Positions 43,093 to 52,864 are shown, counted from the stretch's first letter. The stretch is DNA of 64,000 nt from Nucisporomicrobium flavum (GCF_016464385.1 NZ_JADMLH010000002.1:124001-188000); one strand, 5' to 3'. Made by a program: numbers and translations. Notes: generated by a model not told the origin, from the sequence alone.

Positions 43093-44529
43093 ATGAGCGT
43101 CGGGTTGGCCCGGGTCACCATCAGCGCGCCCTCGCGCCGCGTCGATGTGGCGCTGCCCGAGCACGTCCCGCTCGCCGAGTTGCTGCCCGAGGTTCTGCGG
43201 CACGCGGGCGAAGGGCTGGCCGACGACGGCGAGAAGCACGGCGGCTGGGTGCTGCGCCGCACCGACGGCGTGGCGCTGGCCACTGCGCAGGGTCTCTTCT
43301 CGCAGGGCGTTCGCGACGGCGAGGTGCTGCACCTCGTCCCGGCCCGCGAGCAGTGGCCGGAGCTGGAGTACGACGACGTCGTCGAGGCGATCGCCGAGGG
43401 CGCACGGCGGCGCGGCACGATCTGGTCACCGGCGTCCACCCGCACGGCGACGCTGTCCGGCGCGGCGGTGCTGCTCTCGCTGGGGCTGATCGCCGTGCTC
43501 ATGGCCGGTCCCGGGTGGGACGGCGCGGCCTACGTCGGCCTCGGCGTGGGACTGCTGCTGTCGCTCGCGGGCATCACCGCCTCCCGGGCGTACGGGGACG
43601 CGCGCGCCGGAGCGGCCCTGGGCGGCCTCGCCCTGCCGTACGCGTTCGCCGGCGGCGCCGTGCTGGTGAGTTCCGGTGCGGCGGACCGGGCCGGCGTCTT
43701 CCCGCTGCTGCCGTGGCTGGGCGGTCCGGAGCTCCTGGCCGGCTCGGTGGCGTTGCTGCTGCTCGCGGCCCTGGGTGGCGTCGGTGTGGCCGCCTCGCTG
43801 CGGATCTTCGCCGCGGGCGTGACGGCCGGCCTGCTCGGCGCGCTCACGGCGCTGGTCGGCTTCCTGACCTCGGCCGCGGGCGCCGCCGCAGTGCTCATCT
43901 CGGCCCTCGTGTGCGGCATCGGGATCATCCCGCTGCTGGCCATCCGGTTCGGCAAGATGCCCACCCCGCCGGTGAGCCTGCCCACGGGCAGCGACGCCGA
44001 GCAGGGCTTCACCGGCGCCCGTAACACGGCCCTCGACGCGGCCCGTGAGCTCCCCGACCGGGCGCGGGTCTTCGCCGCCGTGAGCCGTACGGAGGAGCTG
44101 CTCACCGGCATGCTGATCGGGCACGCCGCGCTGGCGGGGGTCGCGTTCGTGGTGCTGGCCTCGTCCGGCGGCCTCGCGGCCCGGATCCTCATGGGGCTGG
44201 CGATCGCCGCGCTGCTGCTGCGGTCGCGGCTGTTCGTCACGCTGCGCCAGCGCCTTCCGCTGATCACCGCGGGCCTGTTCGGCCTGTTCACGCTCGGCGT
44301 CGACCTGCTGTGGGGCGCGGGCGCGACGATGCTGCTCGGCCTCAGCGTGGTGGGCCTGCTGCTGGCGATGGCCACGGTGGCCGCCGGTGCCACCTGGTCG
44401 CGGCGGGCCCCATCGCCGTACCTGGGGCGTGCGGCGGATCTGCTGGACAGCCTGGCGGTGATCTCGGTGATCCCGGTGGCGTGCTCGGTGGTCGGCCTCT
44501 ACGGCCTCGTGAGCAACATCAGCATCTGA
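43093..44529 (+). CDS. eccD: EccD: type VII secretion channel membrane protein
   Basis: 478 residues. A ubiquitin-like cytoplasmic domain (about 1-90; LARVTISAPSRRVDVALPEH, then GVRDGEVLHLVP) is followed by about eleven membrane helices starting near residue 120 (GAAVLLSLGLIAVLMAG). EccD forms the central membrane barrel of ESX secretion complexes. The N-terminal block and helix count fit the family. It is divergent from eccC and convergent with ppa, with a strong terminator between. The ATG at 43093 has only a weak GGGAAAT upstream. Confidence 0.93.
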   Translation: MSVGLARVTISAPSRRVDVALPEHVPLAELLPEVLRHAGEGLADDGEKHGGWVLRRTDGVALATAQGLFSQGVRDGEVLHLVPAREQWPELEYDDVVEAIAEGARRRGTIWSPASTRTATLSGAAVLLSLGLIAVLMAGPGWDGAAYVGLGVGLLLSLAGITASRAYGDARAGAALGGLALPYAFAGGAVLVSSGAADRAGVFPLLPWLGGPELLAGSVALLLLAALGGVGVAASLRIFAAGVTAGLLGALTALVGFLTSAAGAAAVLISALVCGIGIIPLLAIRFGKMPTPPVSLPTGSDAEQGFTGARNTALDAARELPDRARVFAAVSRTEELLTGMLIGHAALAGVAFVVLASSGGLAARILMGLAIAALLLRSRLFVTLRQRLPLITAGLFGLFTLGVDLLWGAGATMLLGLSVVGLLLAMATVAAGATWSRRAPSPYLGRAADLLDSLAVISVIPVACSVVGLYGLVSNISI

Positions 44530-44562
44530 CCCGCCCGCGGCGGCGCGGCTGCCGGAAAAGCA

Positions 44563-44590
44563 CGACGGCCGAGCAAAAGCTCGGCCGTCG
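44563..44590. terminator. Bidirectional hairpin terminator between eccD and ppa
   Basis: A perfect 12-bp stem (CGACGGCCGAGC/GCTCGGCCGTCG) with an AAAA loop lies between convergent genes. Confidence 0.8.
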
Positions 44591-44608
44591 GTGAGTGTCG
44601 GAATGCCG

Positions 44609-45112
44609 TCAGTGGCCTTCGTCGTGGTGCTCGGCGGCCTCGGCCCGCTTGAAGGAGGCCCGGATCTCGTCCTCGGCCTCCACCCGGCCGACCCACGTCG
44701 CGCCCTCGACCGACTTGCCCGGCTCCAGGTCCTTGTAGACCGTGAAGAAGTGCTGGATCTCCATCCGGTCGAACTCGCCCAGGTGGTGGATGTCGCGCAG
44801 GTGCTCCTGCCGCGGGTCCTCGTAGGGCACGCAGAGGACCTTGTCGTCACGGCCCTTCTCGTCGGTCATCCGGTACATGCCGATCGCGCGGGCCCGCACG
44901 AGGCAGCCCGGGAACGTCGGCTCCTGGATGAGCACGAGCGCGTCCAGCGGGTCGCCGTCCTGCCCGAGGGTGCCCTCGATGTACCCGTAGTCGGCCGGGT
45001 ACTGCGTCGCGGTGAAGAGCGTCCGGTCGAGCCGGATGCGGCCGGTCTTGTGATCGACCTCGTACTTGTTCCGCTGGCCCTTCGGGATCTCAACCAAAAC
45101 GTCGAAATCCAT
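44609..45112 (-). CDS. ppa: Inorganic pyrophosphatase (family I)
   Basis: Hydrolyses pyrophosphate to phosphate, pulling biosynthetic reactions forward; cytosolic hexamer, 167 residues. The family signature is [20 protein letters not shown], with metal-binding aspartates; [17 protein letters not shown] is the conserved N-terminal block. A C-terminal His/Glu tail ([11 protein letters not shown]) is present. The ATG has GGGAG about 7 nt upstream. It is divergent from dacB, as in M. tuberculosis (Rv3628 next to Rv3627c, from memory). Confidence 0.96.
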   Translation of the reverse strand: MDFDVLVEIPKGQRNKYEVDHKTGRIRLDRTLFTATQYPADYGYIEGTLGQDGDPLDALVLIQEPTFPGCLVRARAIGMYRMTDEKGRDDKVLCVPYEDPRQEHLRDIHHLGEFDRMEIQHFFTVYKDLEPGKSVEGATWVGRVEAEDEIRASFKRAEAAEHHDEGH

Positions 45113-45263
45113 CGTTCGCTCCCTTGTTCGCCCCGGCTGAAGACCGGCTGTGCCGGCGACGGAGCGGGGGCTGCCCCTCGAGCCCCACAGGATCCGTGCG
45201 CGCCGGTGTGCCGGATGTCAGTAGTCTCCCCTAAGTCTGACGCCATGTACGGAGGAGGGGCGC

Positions 45264-46991
45264 GTGGGGAGGCAAGATTCACAGAACACTCCTGAGTACG
45301 ACGGCGTGTCGCAGCACCAGGACGACGGTTTTGCGGTAGGGCGACCTGATCAGGCACCCAGTGTGCCGATTGCCCCCCGCCCGACCGGTCACACGTACGG
45401 CCGGGCGTCCGTTCCCGTGAATGACGCACAACGACCCCAGCCTTCCCCGCCGCCCCAGCCCCCGGCCGGACCCGCGGATGAGCCCGGCGGCCCCGTCCGC
45501 GGCGTCGCGGAACCGCAGAGCGGGGGTGCGCCAGCGGCGGAGCCGGCAACCCGGCGCTCGCGGCGTACCTTCCTTCTTTCCGGTCTGTCGGTCCTGGTTC
45601 TGGCCGTGCTGCTGGCGGTGACGCTGGTCGTGCGGCCGGGGCCGGTGGACGGCTGGCTGTCGTCCGCTCCGACGACCCCGCCCCCGAGCATTCCGGCGCC
45701 CGACCCCACGCCGACGCCCGTGCTGCTCGCCGCGCCCACCGACGGCACCGCCCCGACGGCCGAGGGGGTCAAGGCGGCGATCGGGCCGCTGGTGACCGCG
45801 CCCGCGCTGGGCCCGCAGGTGAACGTCTCGGTGGTGGACGCGGCGACCGGCACCTCCCTGTACGAGCGCAACGCCGACACGATGACCACGCCCGCCTCCA
45901 CCACGAAGGTCCTGACCGCCGCGACCGTGCTGGCCGCGCGCGGTCCCGCCTACCGGCTCACCACCCGGGCCGTGGCCGGGAACGCGCCGGGCGAGGTCGT
46001 GCTCGTGGGCGGCGGCGATCCCACGCTGTCGGTCGACGCCGACGGCCAGTTCCCGGGCGCGGCCCGGCTCGACAAGCTCGCCGCGCAGGTCAAGAAGGCC
46101 CTCGGTGGCGCCGAACCGGCCAAGGTCGTGATCGACACCTCCCTGTACGCGGGCAAGGAAACGGCGGTCGGCTGGGACGGCGACGTCATCGGCGGGGGCC
46201 AGGTCGCCCGGATCCAGGCGCTGATGACCAACGCGGGCCGCATCGAGCCCGTGCACCACGAGTTCGGCGGCGACCCGCGGTTCAGCGACCCGGCGCTGGC
46301 CGCCGGCAAGGCGTTCGCCCGGCGGCTGGGCGTCCCGACCGGCACAGTCACCCGTGGCAAGGCGCCGGCCGCTCCGGCGCCGACGGCCTCCTCCGCGCCC
46401 ACCACCACGGTCGTTCCGGGGGCCGAGCTGGGCAAGGTGCAGTCGCCGCCGCTCGTGCACGTCATCGACTGGATGCTGCAGCAGAGCGACAACGTGATCG
46501 CCGAGGCCATGGGCCGGCAGGTCGCGCTCGCCGCGGGCGGGGAAGCGTCGTTCGACGGCGCCGCCAAGGCCATGGTCGCCAAGCTTGCCGAGCTCGGGCT
46601 GCCGGCCGACGAGGCCAACCTGTACGACGCCAGCGGCCTGTCCCGCCACAACGGCATCAGCCCGAAGCTGCTCACCGACGTGCTCACGCTGGCCGCCGGC
46701 GGCAAGCACCCCGAGCTGAGCAGCCTCTTCGGCGGCCTGCCGGTGGCCGGCTGGTCGGGCACGCTGCGCACGCGGTTCGCCACGCCCGCGCCCAACCGGG
46801 TGGGCCAGGGGCTGGTCCGCGCCAAGACCGGCTCGCTCACCGGCGTCAACACGATCTCGGGCCAGGTGGTCACCCGGGACGGCCGGCTGCTGGTCTTCGC
46901 GATCATGGCGGATGCCACAGGCGCGTCCGGCGCGGCCCGCCAGGCCCTCGACAAGATCGCGGCCAAGCTGGTCACCTGCGGCTGCCAGTAG
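45264..46991 (+). CDS. dacB: D-alanyl-D-alanine carboxypeptidase/endopeptidase (PBP4 type)
   Basis: Trims or cleaves peptidoglycan cross-links outside the membrane. 575 residues: an unusually long Pro-rich cytoplasmic N-terminus (about 1-98), one membrane segment (TFLLSGLSVLVLAVLLAVTL), a Pro/Thr spacer, and a class C PBP (S13) domain. Active-site motifs: SxxK as ASTTKVLTAA, SxN as SDNVIAEAMGRQ, and KTG as RAKTGSLTGVNT. The GTG at 45264 is fixed by GGAGGAGG 7 nt upstream. The long N-terminus may serve interaction or localisation. The next gene follows after 49 bases but has its own -10-like element. Confidence 0.94.
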   Translation: MGRQDSQNTPEYDGVSQHQDDGFAVGRPDQAPSVPIAPRPTGHTYGRASVPVNDAQRPQPSPPPQPPAGPADEPGGPVRGVAEPQSGGAPAAEPATRRSRRTFLLSGLSVLVLAVLLAVTLVVRPGPVDGWLSSAPTTPPPSIPAPDPTPTPVLLAAPTDGTAPTAEGVKAAIGPLVTAPALGPQVNVSVVDAATGTSLYERNADTMTTPASTTKVLTAATVLAARGPAYRLTTRAVAGNAPGEVVLVGGGDPTLSVDADGQFPGAARLDKLAAQVKKALGGAEPAKVVIDTSLYAGKETAVGWDGDVIGGGQVARIQALMTNAGRIEPVHHEFGGDPRFSDPALAAGKAFARRLGVPTGTVTRGKAPAAPAPTASSAPTTTVVPGAELGKVQSPPLVHVIDWMLQQSDNVIAEAMGRQVALAAGGEASFDGAAKAMVAKLAELGLPADEANLYDASGLSRHNGISPKLLTDVLTLAAGGKHPELSSLFGGLPVAGWSGTLRTRFATPAPNRVGQGLVRAKTGSLTGVNTISGQVVTRDGRLLVFAIMADATGASGAARQALDKIAAKLVTCGCQ

Positions 46992-47027
46992 GGGATTTCT
47001 CAGGGTGGGTGGCTGGTCATCCGCGGG

Positions 47028-47033
47028 TACGGT
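47028..47033 (+). promoter_or_regulatory. Putative -10 element for the zinc metalloprotease gene
   Basis: TACGGT ends 7 nt before the ATG at 47041, with no Shine-Dalgarno site, the leaderless layout. Confidence 0.45.
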
Positions 47034-47040
47034 GGTCAGC

Positions 47041-48099
47041 ATGGCGCAGTTCGTTGACTGGGATCTGGCCGCCGCCACCGCGGGCGCGCTGTCGAAATCC
47101 GGCCCCGCGGTGTCCTACGAGGAAGCCATGCAGGTGGTCGCCCAGCTGCGCGAGCTCACCGACGAGGCGCGCAGCCACGTCGCCGCGTACACCGGGCTGA
47201 CCCCGCAGGTCGAGGGCCCGCCGGTGCGGGTCGTGGACCGCAAGGACTGGGCCGCGGTGAACATCGCCGGCCTCAAGGAAGTCATCATCCCGCTGGTCAG
47301 CCGCCTCTCCGGGGACCGGCAGCCCGGCGCGCTCACCGACGCGATCGGCTCCCGGGTCACCGGCGTGCAGGCCGGCACGGTGCTGGCGTACCTGTCCGGC
47401 CGGGTCCTCGGTCAGTACGAGGTCTTCTCCGCCGAGCCGGGCCAGCTGCTGCTCAACGCCCCGAACATCGTCGAGGTGGAGCGCAAGCTGGGCGCCGACC
47501 CGCGTGACTTCCGGCTCTGGGTGTGCCTGCACGAGGTCACCCACCTCACCCAGTTCCAGGCGGTGCCGTGGATGCGCGGCTACTTCCTCGGCGAGGTCCA
47601 GGCGTTCGTCGACGCCTCGCAGAGCGGCGAGCACATCCTGGAGCGCCTGCGCCGCGGCGTGGCCACGCTGTCCGACGCGCTGCGTGACCCCGACAGCCGC
47701 TCCTCGGTGCTCGACATCGTGCAGACCCCGGCGCAGAAGGCCGTGCTCGACCGCCTCACGGCCCTGATGACGCTGCTGGAGGGGCACGCCGAGTTCGTCA
47801 TGGACGGCGTGGGACCCGAGGTCATCCCGTCCGTGGACGCCATCCGCGCCAAGTTCAACCAGCGCCGCGAGAGCGGCAACCCGCTCGAGAAGGCCATCCG
47901 CCGGCTGCTCGGCATCGAGGTCAAGATGCGCCAGTACGCGGAGGGCCGCAAGTTCGTGCACGGCGTCGTGGAGCGGGTCGGTATGACCGGCTTCAACAAG
48001 ATCTTCAGCTCGCCGCTGACCCTGCCCCGGCTCGAGGAGCTGGGCGACCCCGACGCGTGGGTGGCCCGGGTGCACGGCCCGGTCGGTCTCGCCTCGTAA
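47041..48099 (+). CDS. Zinc-dependent metalloprotease of the Rv3626c-like family
   Basis: 352 residues, cytosolic. The zinc motif is LHEVTHLTQF (HExxH), with a third possible ligand in the LLEGHAEFVMDG helix downstream. The family is found next to tilS/hpt/ftsH in actinobacteria and has been annotated as a putative hydrolase or as associated with coenzyme F420 synthesis; its substrate is unknown. Conserved flanks include VDRKDWAAVNIAGLKEVI and FRLWVCL. The ATG at 47041 is preferred because TACGGT ends 7 nt upstream. tilS starts 8 bases after the stop. Confidence 0.87.
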   Translation: MAQFVDWDLAAATAGALSKSGPAVSYEEAMQVVAQLRELTDEARSHVAAYTGLTPQVEGPPVRVVDRKDWAAVNIAGLKEVIIPLVSRLSGDRQPGALTDAIGSRVTGVQAGTVLAYLSGRVLGQYEVFSAEPGQLLLNAPNIVEVERKLGADPRDFRLWVCLHEVTHLTQFQAVPWMRGYFLGEVQAFVDASQSGEHILERLRRGVATLSDALRDPDSRSSVLDIVQTPAQKAVLDRLTALMTLLEGHAEFVMDGVGPEVIPSVDAIRAKFNQRRESGNPLEKAIRRLLGIEVKMRQYAEGRKFVHGVVERVGMTGFNKIFSSPLTLPRLEELGDPDAWVARVHGPVGLAS

Positions 48100-48107
48100 C
48101 GAGCGTC

Positions 48108-49076
48108 GTGGCGCGCATCCCGCCGCCGGTGGCGACCGTCCGCGCGGCGGTCCGCGCGGCGCTGACGGGTCTCCCGGGACCGGTTCTGGTCGCGTGCTCC
48201 GGCGGCGCCGACTCGCTCGCGCTGGCAGCCGCAGCGGCGTTCACGGGTCCGCGCGTGGGCGTGCCGGTCGGCCTTGTCACGGTCGATCACCAGCTCCAGG
48301 AAGGCTCGGCCGCACGGGCTCTCGCCGTGGCCGAGTGGGCGCGGTCGGCGGGCATGGCGCCGGTGGAGGTGGCGACCGTGGCGGTCGGCGGGCGGACCGG
48401 TGGACCGGAGGCCGCGGCGCGCGAGGCCAGATACGAGGCCCTTTGCTCCGTGGCGGAGCAAACCGGTGCGGCGGCCGTGCTGCTCGGTCACACCCGCGAC
48501 GACCAGGCCGAGACCGTGCTGCTGGCGCTGGCCCGGGGCGCCGGGCCGCGGGGAGTGGCGGGGATGCCGTACCGCCGGGGGATCTTCGTCCGCCCGCTCC
48601 TGGACGTCGCGCGGGCCGACACCCGCAAGGCCTGCGCCGCGCTGGGCCTCGCGACCTGGGACGACCCGCACAACACCGATGACGCGTACGCCCGTTCGCG
48701 GGTGCGCGCCGCCGCGTTGCCGGCCCTGGTGACCGCCCTCGGCCCGGCGGTGGTGGCCAATCTCGCCCGTACGGCGTCCCTGGTCGCCGCCGACGTCGCC
48801 TACCTGGATGCCATCGCCGCCGAGGCCCTGAGTTCGGTCCGCTCGGACCACGGGCTGTCGGTGGCGGCCCTGCGCGAGCTGCCGGAGGCGATCCGCGGCC
48901 GGGTGCTGCACGCCTGGGTCCGGGAGCTGGGGGCGCCGGGAACGGCGCTGTCCCACCGGCACGTGGCGGCGCTCGACGCGCTCGTCACCGGCTGGCACGG
49001 TCAGGGACCGGCCGCGTTGCCGGGCGGGATCCACGTGGCCCGCCGAGCGGGTGACCTTGTGCGGACCGATCTGTGA
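48108..49076 (+). CDS. tilS: tRNA(Ile)-lysidine synthetase
   Basis: Modifies C34 of tRNA-Ile(CAU) to lysidine so that it reads AUA; ATP-dependent and essential in most bacteria. 322 residues. The PP-loop is LVACSGGADSLAL; LLGHTRDDQAETVLLALARG is the second family signature, followed by RGIFVRPLLDV and DPHNTDDAYARSRVR. The C-terminal tRNA-binding part is short, as usual in actinobacteria. The GTG at 48108 opens directly before the PP-loop region and lies 8 bases after the metalloprotease stop. Confidence 0.94.
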   Translation: MARIPPPVATVRAAVRAALTGLPGPVLVACSGGADSLALAAAAAFTGPRVGVPVGLVTVDHQLQEGSAARALAVAEWARSAGMAPVEVATVAVGGRTGGPEAAAREARYEALCSVAEQTGAAAVLLGHTRDDQAETVLLALARGAGPRGVAGMPYRRGIFVRPLLDVARADTRKACAALGLATWDDPHNTDDAYARSRVRAAALPALVTALGPAVVANLARTASLVAADVAYLDAIAAEALSSVRSDHGLSVAALRELPEAIRGRVLHAWVRELGAPGTALSHRHVAALDALVTGWHGQGPAALPGGIHVARRAGDLVRTDL

Positions 49077-49203
49077 CAGTTGTCACTGAGTGTGCCGGTG
49101 ACCCGGTCGTCCGGGGCGAATTTGCCCCATAACCAGCGCTTGTCCGGGCACCGACCGCTGCCCCCGGGGGCGGATCGCTGCTCGCATACGGCAGGCTAGG
49201 CGC

Positions 49204-49779
49204 ATGGCAGACGGCTCCTGGTACGACGCCGACATCGACCGCGTGATCATCTCCGAGGAGCAGATCCGCGAGAAGACCGAAGAGCTGGCCAAGCAGGTCG
49301 CCGCCGACTACGCGGACGCCGAGGGCGGCGTGCTGCTGGTCTGCGTGCTCAAGGGCGCGGTCATGTTCATGGCGGACTTCGCGCGTGCGCTGGGCCGGCA
49401 GGGTCCCCCTTGCGAGATGGAGTTCATGGCCGTCTCGTCGTACGGCTCCGGCACCACGTCCTCCGGGGTGGTGCGCATCCTGAAGGACCTGGACCGCGAC
49501 ATCGCCGGCCGGCACGTGGTCATCGTCGAGGACATCGTCGACTCCGGCCTGACGCTGTCCTGGCTGATGAAGTACCTGCGGTCCCGCTCGCCGGAGAGCG
49601 TCGAGGTGGTGGCGCTGTTCCGCAAGCCGGACGCCATCAAGGTGCCCGTGCCGACCAAGTACGTCGGCTTCGACATCCCGAGCGAATTCGTGGTCGGCTA
49701 CGGCCTCGACTTCTCGGAGCGCTACCGCGAGGTGCCCTACGTGGGAGTGCTCAAGCCCGAGGTGTACGCCCGTAGCTGA
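49204..49779 (+). CDS. hpt: Hypoxanthine phosphoribosyltransferase
   Basis: Purine salvage: hypoxanthine or guanine plus PRPP gives IMP or GMP; cytosolic, 191 residues. The PRPP motif is VVIVEDIVDSGLTLSWL; VCVLKGAVMFMADFARAL and the flexible-loop SSYGSGTTSSG are also characteristic, as is VGFDIPSEFVVGYGLD. Neighbours tilS and ftsH match the conserved tilS-hpt-ftsH order. Confidence 0.96.
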   Translation: MADGSWYDADIDRVIISEEQIREKTEELAKQVAADYADAEGGVLLVCVLKGAVMFMADFARALGRQGPPCEMEFMAVSSYGSGTTSSGVVRILKDLDRDIAGRHVVIVEDIVDSGLTLSWLMKYLRSRSPESVEVVALFRKPDAIKVPVPTKYVGFDIPSEFVVGYGLDFSERYREVPYVGVLKPEVYARS

Positions 49780-50159
49780 ACGGTCTCCCAGCCGACTCTC
49801 AGGAATCGGGTGAACGGCCCGGTTGCGAGGAGTATTGTCCGACTTTGCGGCGATTCTCGGCCACCGGAAACGTGAACTGCCGGCGACGACAGGGTTCCGG
49901 CGGGCCGGGCTGACGCATTCGGAACACGCACCCACGGTGTACCGTCGAGTGACCGATGGCGCAGTGTCACGAGCGCCGGAGGGGTCGGGTCGGTGACGCA
50001 AGGGCCCACGGGGTTTACCCCCGTCCCTTGAGGTTATCGATCCGGCAGTGTTCCCGTGACCCGGGCGCCCAGCCGGCGACCGGTGGCGGGGACCACGTCA
50101 ACCCAGGTGACCAGGACGCCGATCAGGAGGGTCCGGGCGCATCGGCGCCCGACAAAAGT
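49780..50159 (+). promoter_or_regulatory. Structured ftsH leader region (380 bp)
   Basis: No gene is seen. At 49999-50030 CAAGGG-CCC-ACGGGG pairs with CCCCGT-CCCTTG around a TTTAC loop: a 12-bp stem with a 3-nt bulge, either an hpt terminator or a leader structure. At 50125-50131 a full AGGAGGG lies 28 nt from the ftsH ATG. Between them CGGGCGC (50134-50140) pairs with GCGCCCG (50145-50151) around ATCG. If folded, this brings the Shine-Dalgarno site to an effective distance of about 10 nt. Confidence 0.55.
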
Positions 50160-52193
50160 ATGGAACGTACGCGTTTCTTCCGCCGCCCGGTGGTCTGGAT
50201 CATTCTGGTGATCATCGGTGCTATTGCGCTGAGCTCATTCTTCACCAGTGGTCCGAGCTACCAGCGAGTCGATACTTCCGTCGTCCTCGAGCGACTCAAC
50301 CAGCCCGGCATCAAGAAGGTCGTCCAGGAGGACAAGGAGCAGACGCTCCAGCTCGAACTGGCGGCCCCCGAGCGGTTCGACGGCAAGACCACGGACAAGA
50401 TCGAGACCCAGTATCCGTACGAGCTGACGGACGAGATCTGGAACGACGTCCAGCAGGCGAAGACCCAGGGCCGGATCACCGGCACGGTCGACGCCACGGT
50501 CTCCGGCGACAGCATTCTGCTGAGCCTGCTCGTCAACCTGCTGCCGATCGCGATCCTCGTGATCCTGCTGCTGCTGTTCATGTCGCAGATGCAGGGCGGC
50601 GGCTCCCGCGTCCTCAACTTCGGCAAGTCCAAGGCCAAGATGCTGACCAAGGACATGCCCAAGACGACGTTCGCCGATGTGGCGGGCGCCGACGAGGCCG
50701 TCGAGGAGCTCCAGGAGATCAAGGACTTCCTGCAGAACCCGGCGAAGTACCAGGCCCTCGGCGCCAAGATCCCGAAGGGCGTGCTGCTGTTCGGCCAGCC
50801 CGGTACGGGTAAGACGCTGCTGGCCCGCGCGGTCGCCGGCGAGGCCGGGGTGCCGTTCTACTCGATCTCGGGTTCGGACTTCGTCGAGATGTTCGTCGGT
50901 GTCGGCGCGAGCCGCGTCCGCGACCTCTTCGAGCAGGCCAAGGCGAACGCGCCGGCCATCGTCTTCGTCGACGAGATCGACGCCGTCGGCCGCCACCGCG
51001 GCGCCGGCATGGGCGGCGGTCACGACGAGCGCGAGCAGACGCTGAACCAGCTCCTCGTCGAGATGGACGGCTTCGACACCAAGGGCGGCGTCATCCTCAT
51101 CGCCGCCACGAACCGCCCCGACATCCTCGACCCGGCGCTGCTGCGTCCCGGCCGCTTCGACCGGCAGATCCCGGTCGACAACCCGGACATGGAGGGCCGC
51201 CGCGCCATCCTGCGGGTGCACGCCAAGGGCAAACCGTTCACGCCGGACGTCGACCTCGACTCGGTGGCCCGGCGCACGCCCGGCTTCTCCGGCGCTGACT
51301 TGGCCAACGTCATCAACGAGGCTGCGCTGCTGACCGCCCGCAACGACAAGCGGGCGATCTCCAACTACTACCTCGAAGAGGCGATCGACCGGGTCATCGC
51401 CGGCCCCGAGCGGCGCTCCCGGGCGATGAGCGACAACGAGAAGAAGATCACCGCGTACCACGAGGGTGGGCATGCGCTGGTGGCGTACGCGCTGCCGCAC
51501 TCGGCCCCGGTGCACAAGGTGACGATCCTGCCGCGTGGCCGCTCGCTCGGGCACACGCTGGTCCTGCCGACCGAGGACAAGTACACCCAGACCCGCGCCG
51601 AGATGATCGACACCCTGGCGTACGCGCTGGGCGGCCGGGCCGCGGAGGAGCTCGTCTTCCACGAGCCCACCACGGGCGCCGGCAACGACATCGAGAAGGC
51701 GTCCGGCCTGGCCCGCGCCATGGTCACCCAGTACGGCATGAGCTCCAAGCTGGGTGCGGTCAAGTACGGCTCGAACAACGACGAGCCGTTCCTGGGCCGC
51801 TCGATGGGCCACGAACGCGACTACTCCGACGCGGTCGCCGCCGAGATCGACTCCGAGGTGCGCGCGCTCATCGAACTGGCGCACGACGAGGCCTGGGAGA
51901 TCCTGGTCGAGTACCGCGAGGTGCTCGATGCCATGGTCCTGGAGCTGATGGAGAAGGAAACCATCACCCAGCAGGACATGGACCGCATCTGCGCCCGGGT
52001 GCAGAAGCGCGCGCCGATGTCGCCGTTCAACGGCTTCGGCAAGCGGCTGCCCTCCGAGGCACCCCCGGTCCTCACCCCGGCCGAGCGCGAGAAGCTCAAG
52101 GCGCAGGCCGAGGCCGACGGGCAGATCGCGGTCGGCGGCGGGAGCGCCACCGCGTCGGACATGAACCCGAACGGCAACGTGGAGGGGCACTGA
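50160..52193 (+). CDS. ftsH: FtsH membrane AAA+ zinc metalloprotease
   Basis: Degrades misfolded membrane proteins and selected regulators at the cytoplasmic face of the membrane. 677 residues: N-terminal membrane helix ([19 protein letters not shown]), periplasmic domain, second helix ([20 protein letters not shown]), AAA+ domain with Walker [10 protein letters not shown] (about 210), Walker [12 protein letters not shown] and SRH region [20 protein letters not shown], then the protease domain with HEGGH (about 433-437) and the distal Asp region [11 protein letters not shown]. The ATG at 50160 gives the usual actinobacterial N-terminus [10 protein letters not shown]; no alternative in-frame start lies nearer the AGGAGG site. 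The stop overlaps the apparent folE start. Confidence 0.96.
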   Translation: MERTRFFRRPVVWIILVIIGAIALSSFFTSGPSYQRVDTSVVLERLNQPGIKKVVQEDKEQTLQLELAAPERFDGKTTDKIETQYPYELTDEIWNDVQQAKTQGRITGTVDATVSGDSILLSLLVNLLPIAILVILLLLFMSQMQGGGSRVLNFGKSKAKMLTKDMPKTTFADVAGADEAVEELQEIKDFLQNPAKYQALGAKIPKGVLLFGQPGTGKTLLARAVAGEAGVPFYSISGSDFVEMFVGVGASRVRDLFEQAKANAPAIVFVDEIDAVGRHRGAGMGGGHDEREQTLNQLLVEMDGFDTKGGVILIAATNRPDILDPALLRPGRFDRQIPVDNPDMEGRRAILRVHAKGKPFTPDVDLDSVARRTPGFSGADLANVINEAALLTARNDKRAISNYYLEEAIDRVIAGPERRSRAMSDNEKKITAYHEGGHALVAYALPHSAPVHKVTILPRGRSLGHTLVLPTEDKYTQTRAEMIDTLAYALGGRAAEELVFHEPTTGAGNDIEKASGLARAMVTQYGMSSKLGAVKYGSNNDEPFLGRSMGHERDYSDAVAAEIDSEVRALIELAHDEAWEILVEYREVLDAMVLELMEKETITQQDMDRICARVQKRAPMSPFNGFGKRLPSEAPPVLTPAEREKLKAQAEADGQIAVGGGSATASDMNPNGNVEGH

Positions 52194-52864
52194 TCACCGA
52201 CGCCAGCTCGACGGAGCCAGCAGACTCCGACGACGAGCTCGACTACCTCGCCGCGCGTCTGGTCGACGGCAAGCTCACCGGCTCCCCGGTCGAGCAGGCC
52301 GTCGACCTGGCCCGCATCGAGAAAGCGGTCCGGGAGATCCTCCTCGCCATCGGTGAGGACCCGGACCGCGACGGTCTCCAGCGCACCCCGTCCCGGGTGG
52401 CCCGGGCGTACGCCGAACTCTTCGCCGGCCTGCGCGTCGACCCGGCCAAGGTCCTCACCACGACGTTCGAGGCCAACCACGAGGAGCTCGTGCTGGTCCG
52501 CGACATCGAGGTGATGAGCCTCTGCGAGCACCACCTCCTGCCCTTCCGCGGCGTGGCCCACATCGGCTACATCCCGGGCGTCGACGGCCGCATCACCGGC
52601 CTGTCGAAACTGGCCCGCCTCGTCGAGGTCTTCGCCCGCCGCCCCCAGGTCCAGGAACGTCTCACCTCCCAGATCGCCGACCTCCTCATGGCCAAACTCG
52701 ACCCACGCGGCGCGATCGTCGTCCTGGAGTGCGAGCACATGTGCATGGAGATGCGCGGCATCCGCAAAGCGGGCGCGCGCACGGTGACGTCGGCGGTCCG
52801 GGGAGCGTTCCAGAGCGACGGCAAGGTACGCGCCGAGGCGATGGCTTTGATAAACGCCCGCTGA
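52190..52864 (+). CDS. folE: GTP cyclohydrolase I, apparent CTG start
   Basis: First step of tetrahydrofolate synthesis: GTP to 7,8-dihydroneopterin triphosphate. 224 residues if started at CTG 52190. The conserved N-terminal block ([20 protein letters not shown], then [15 protein letters not shown]) lies upstream of the first in-frame ATG/GTG (GTG 52397), so initiation must be earlier. The only good site is CTG 52190, overlapping the ftsH stop as CTGA with GGAGG 4 nt upstream. Zinc-binding motifs are [10 protein letters not shown] (Cys and His) and [12 protein letters not shown]. Length and motifs are normal otherwise. It is translationally coupled to ftsH, matching the conserved ftsH-folE order. 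Confidence 0.9.
   Translation: MITDASSTEPADSDDELDYLAARLVDGKLTGSPVEQAVDLARIEKAVREILLAIGEDPDRDGLQRTPSRVARAYAELFAGLRVDPAKVLTTTFEANHEELVLVRDIEVMSLCEHHLLPFRGVAHIGYIPGVDGRITGLSKLARLVEVFARRPQVQERLTSQIADLLMAKLDPRGAIVVLECEHMCMEMRGIRKAGARTVTSAVRGAFQSDGKVRAEAMALINAR

Noticed and set aside
52397..52864. folE starting at the GTG at 52397
   Set aside because: It would remove the conserved helix with [19 protein letters not shown] that all full-length enzymes have.
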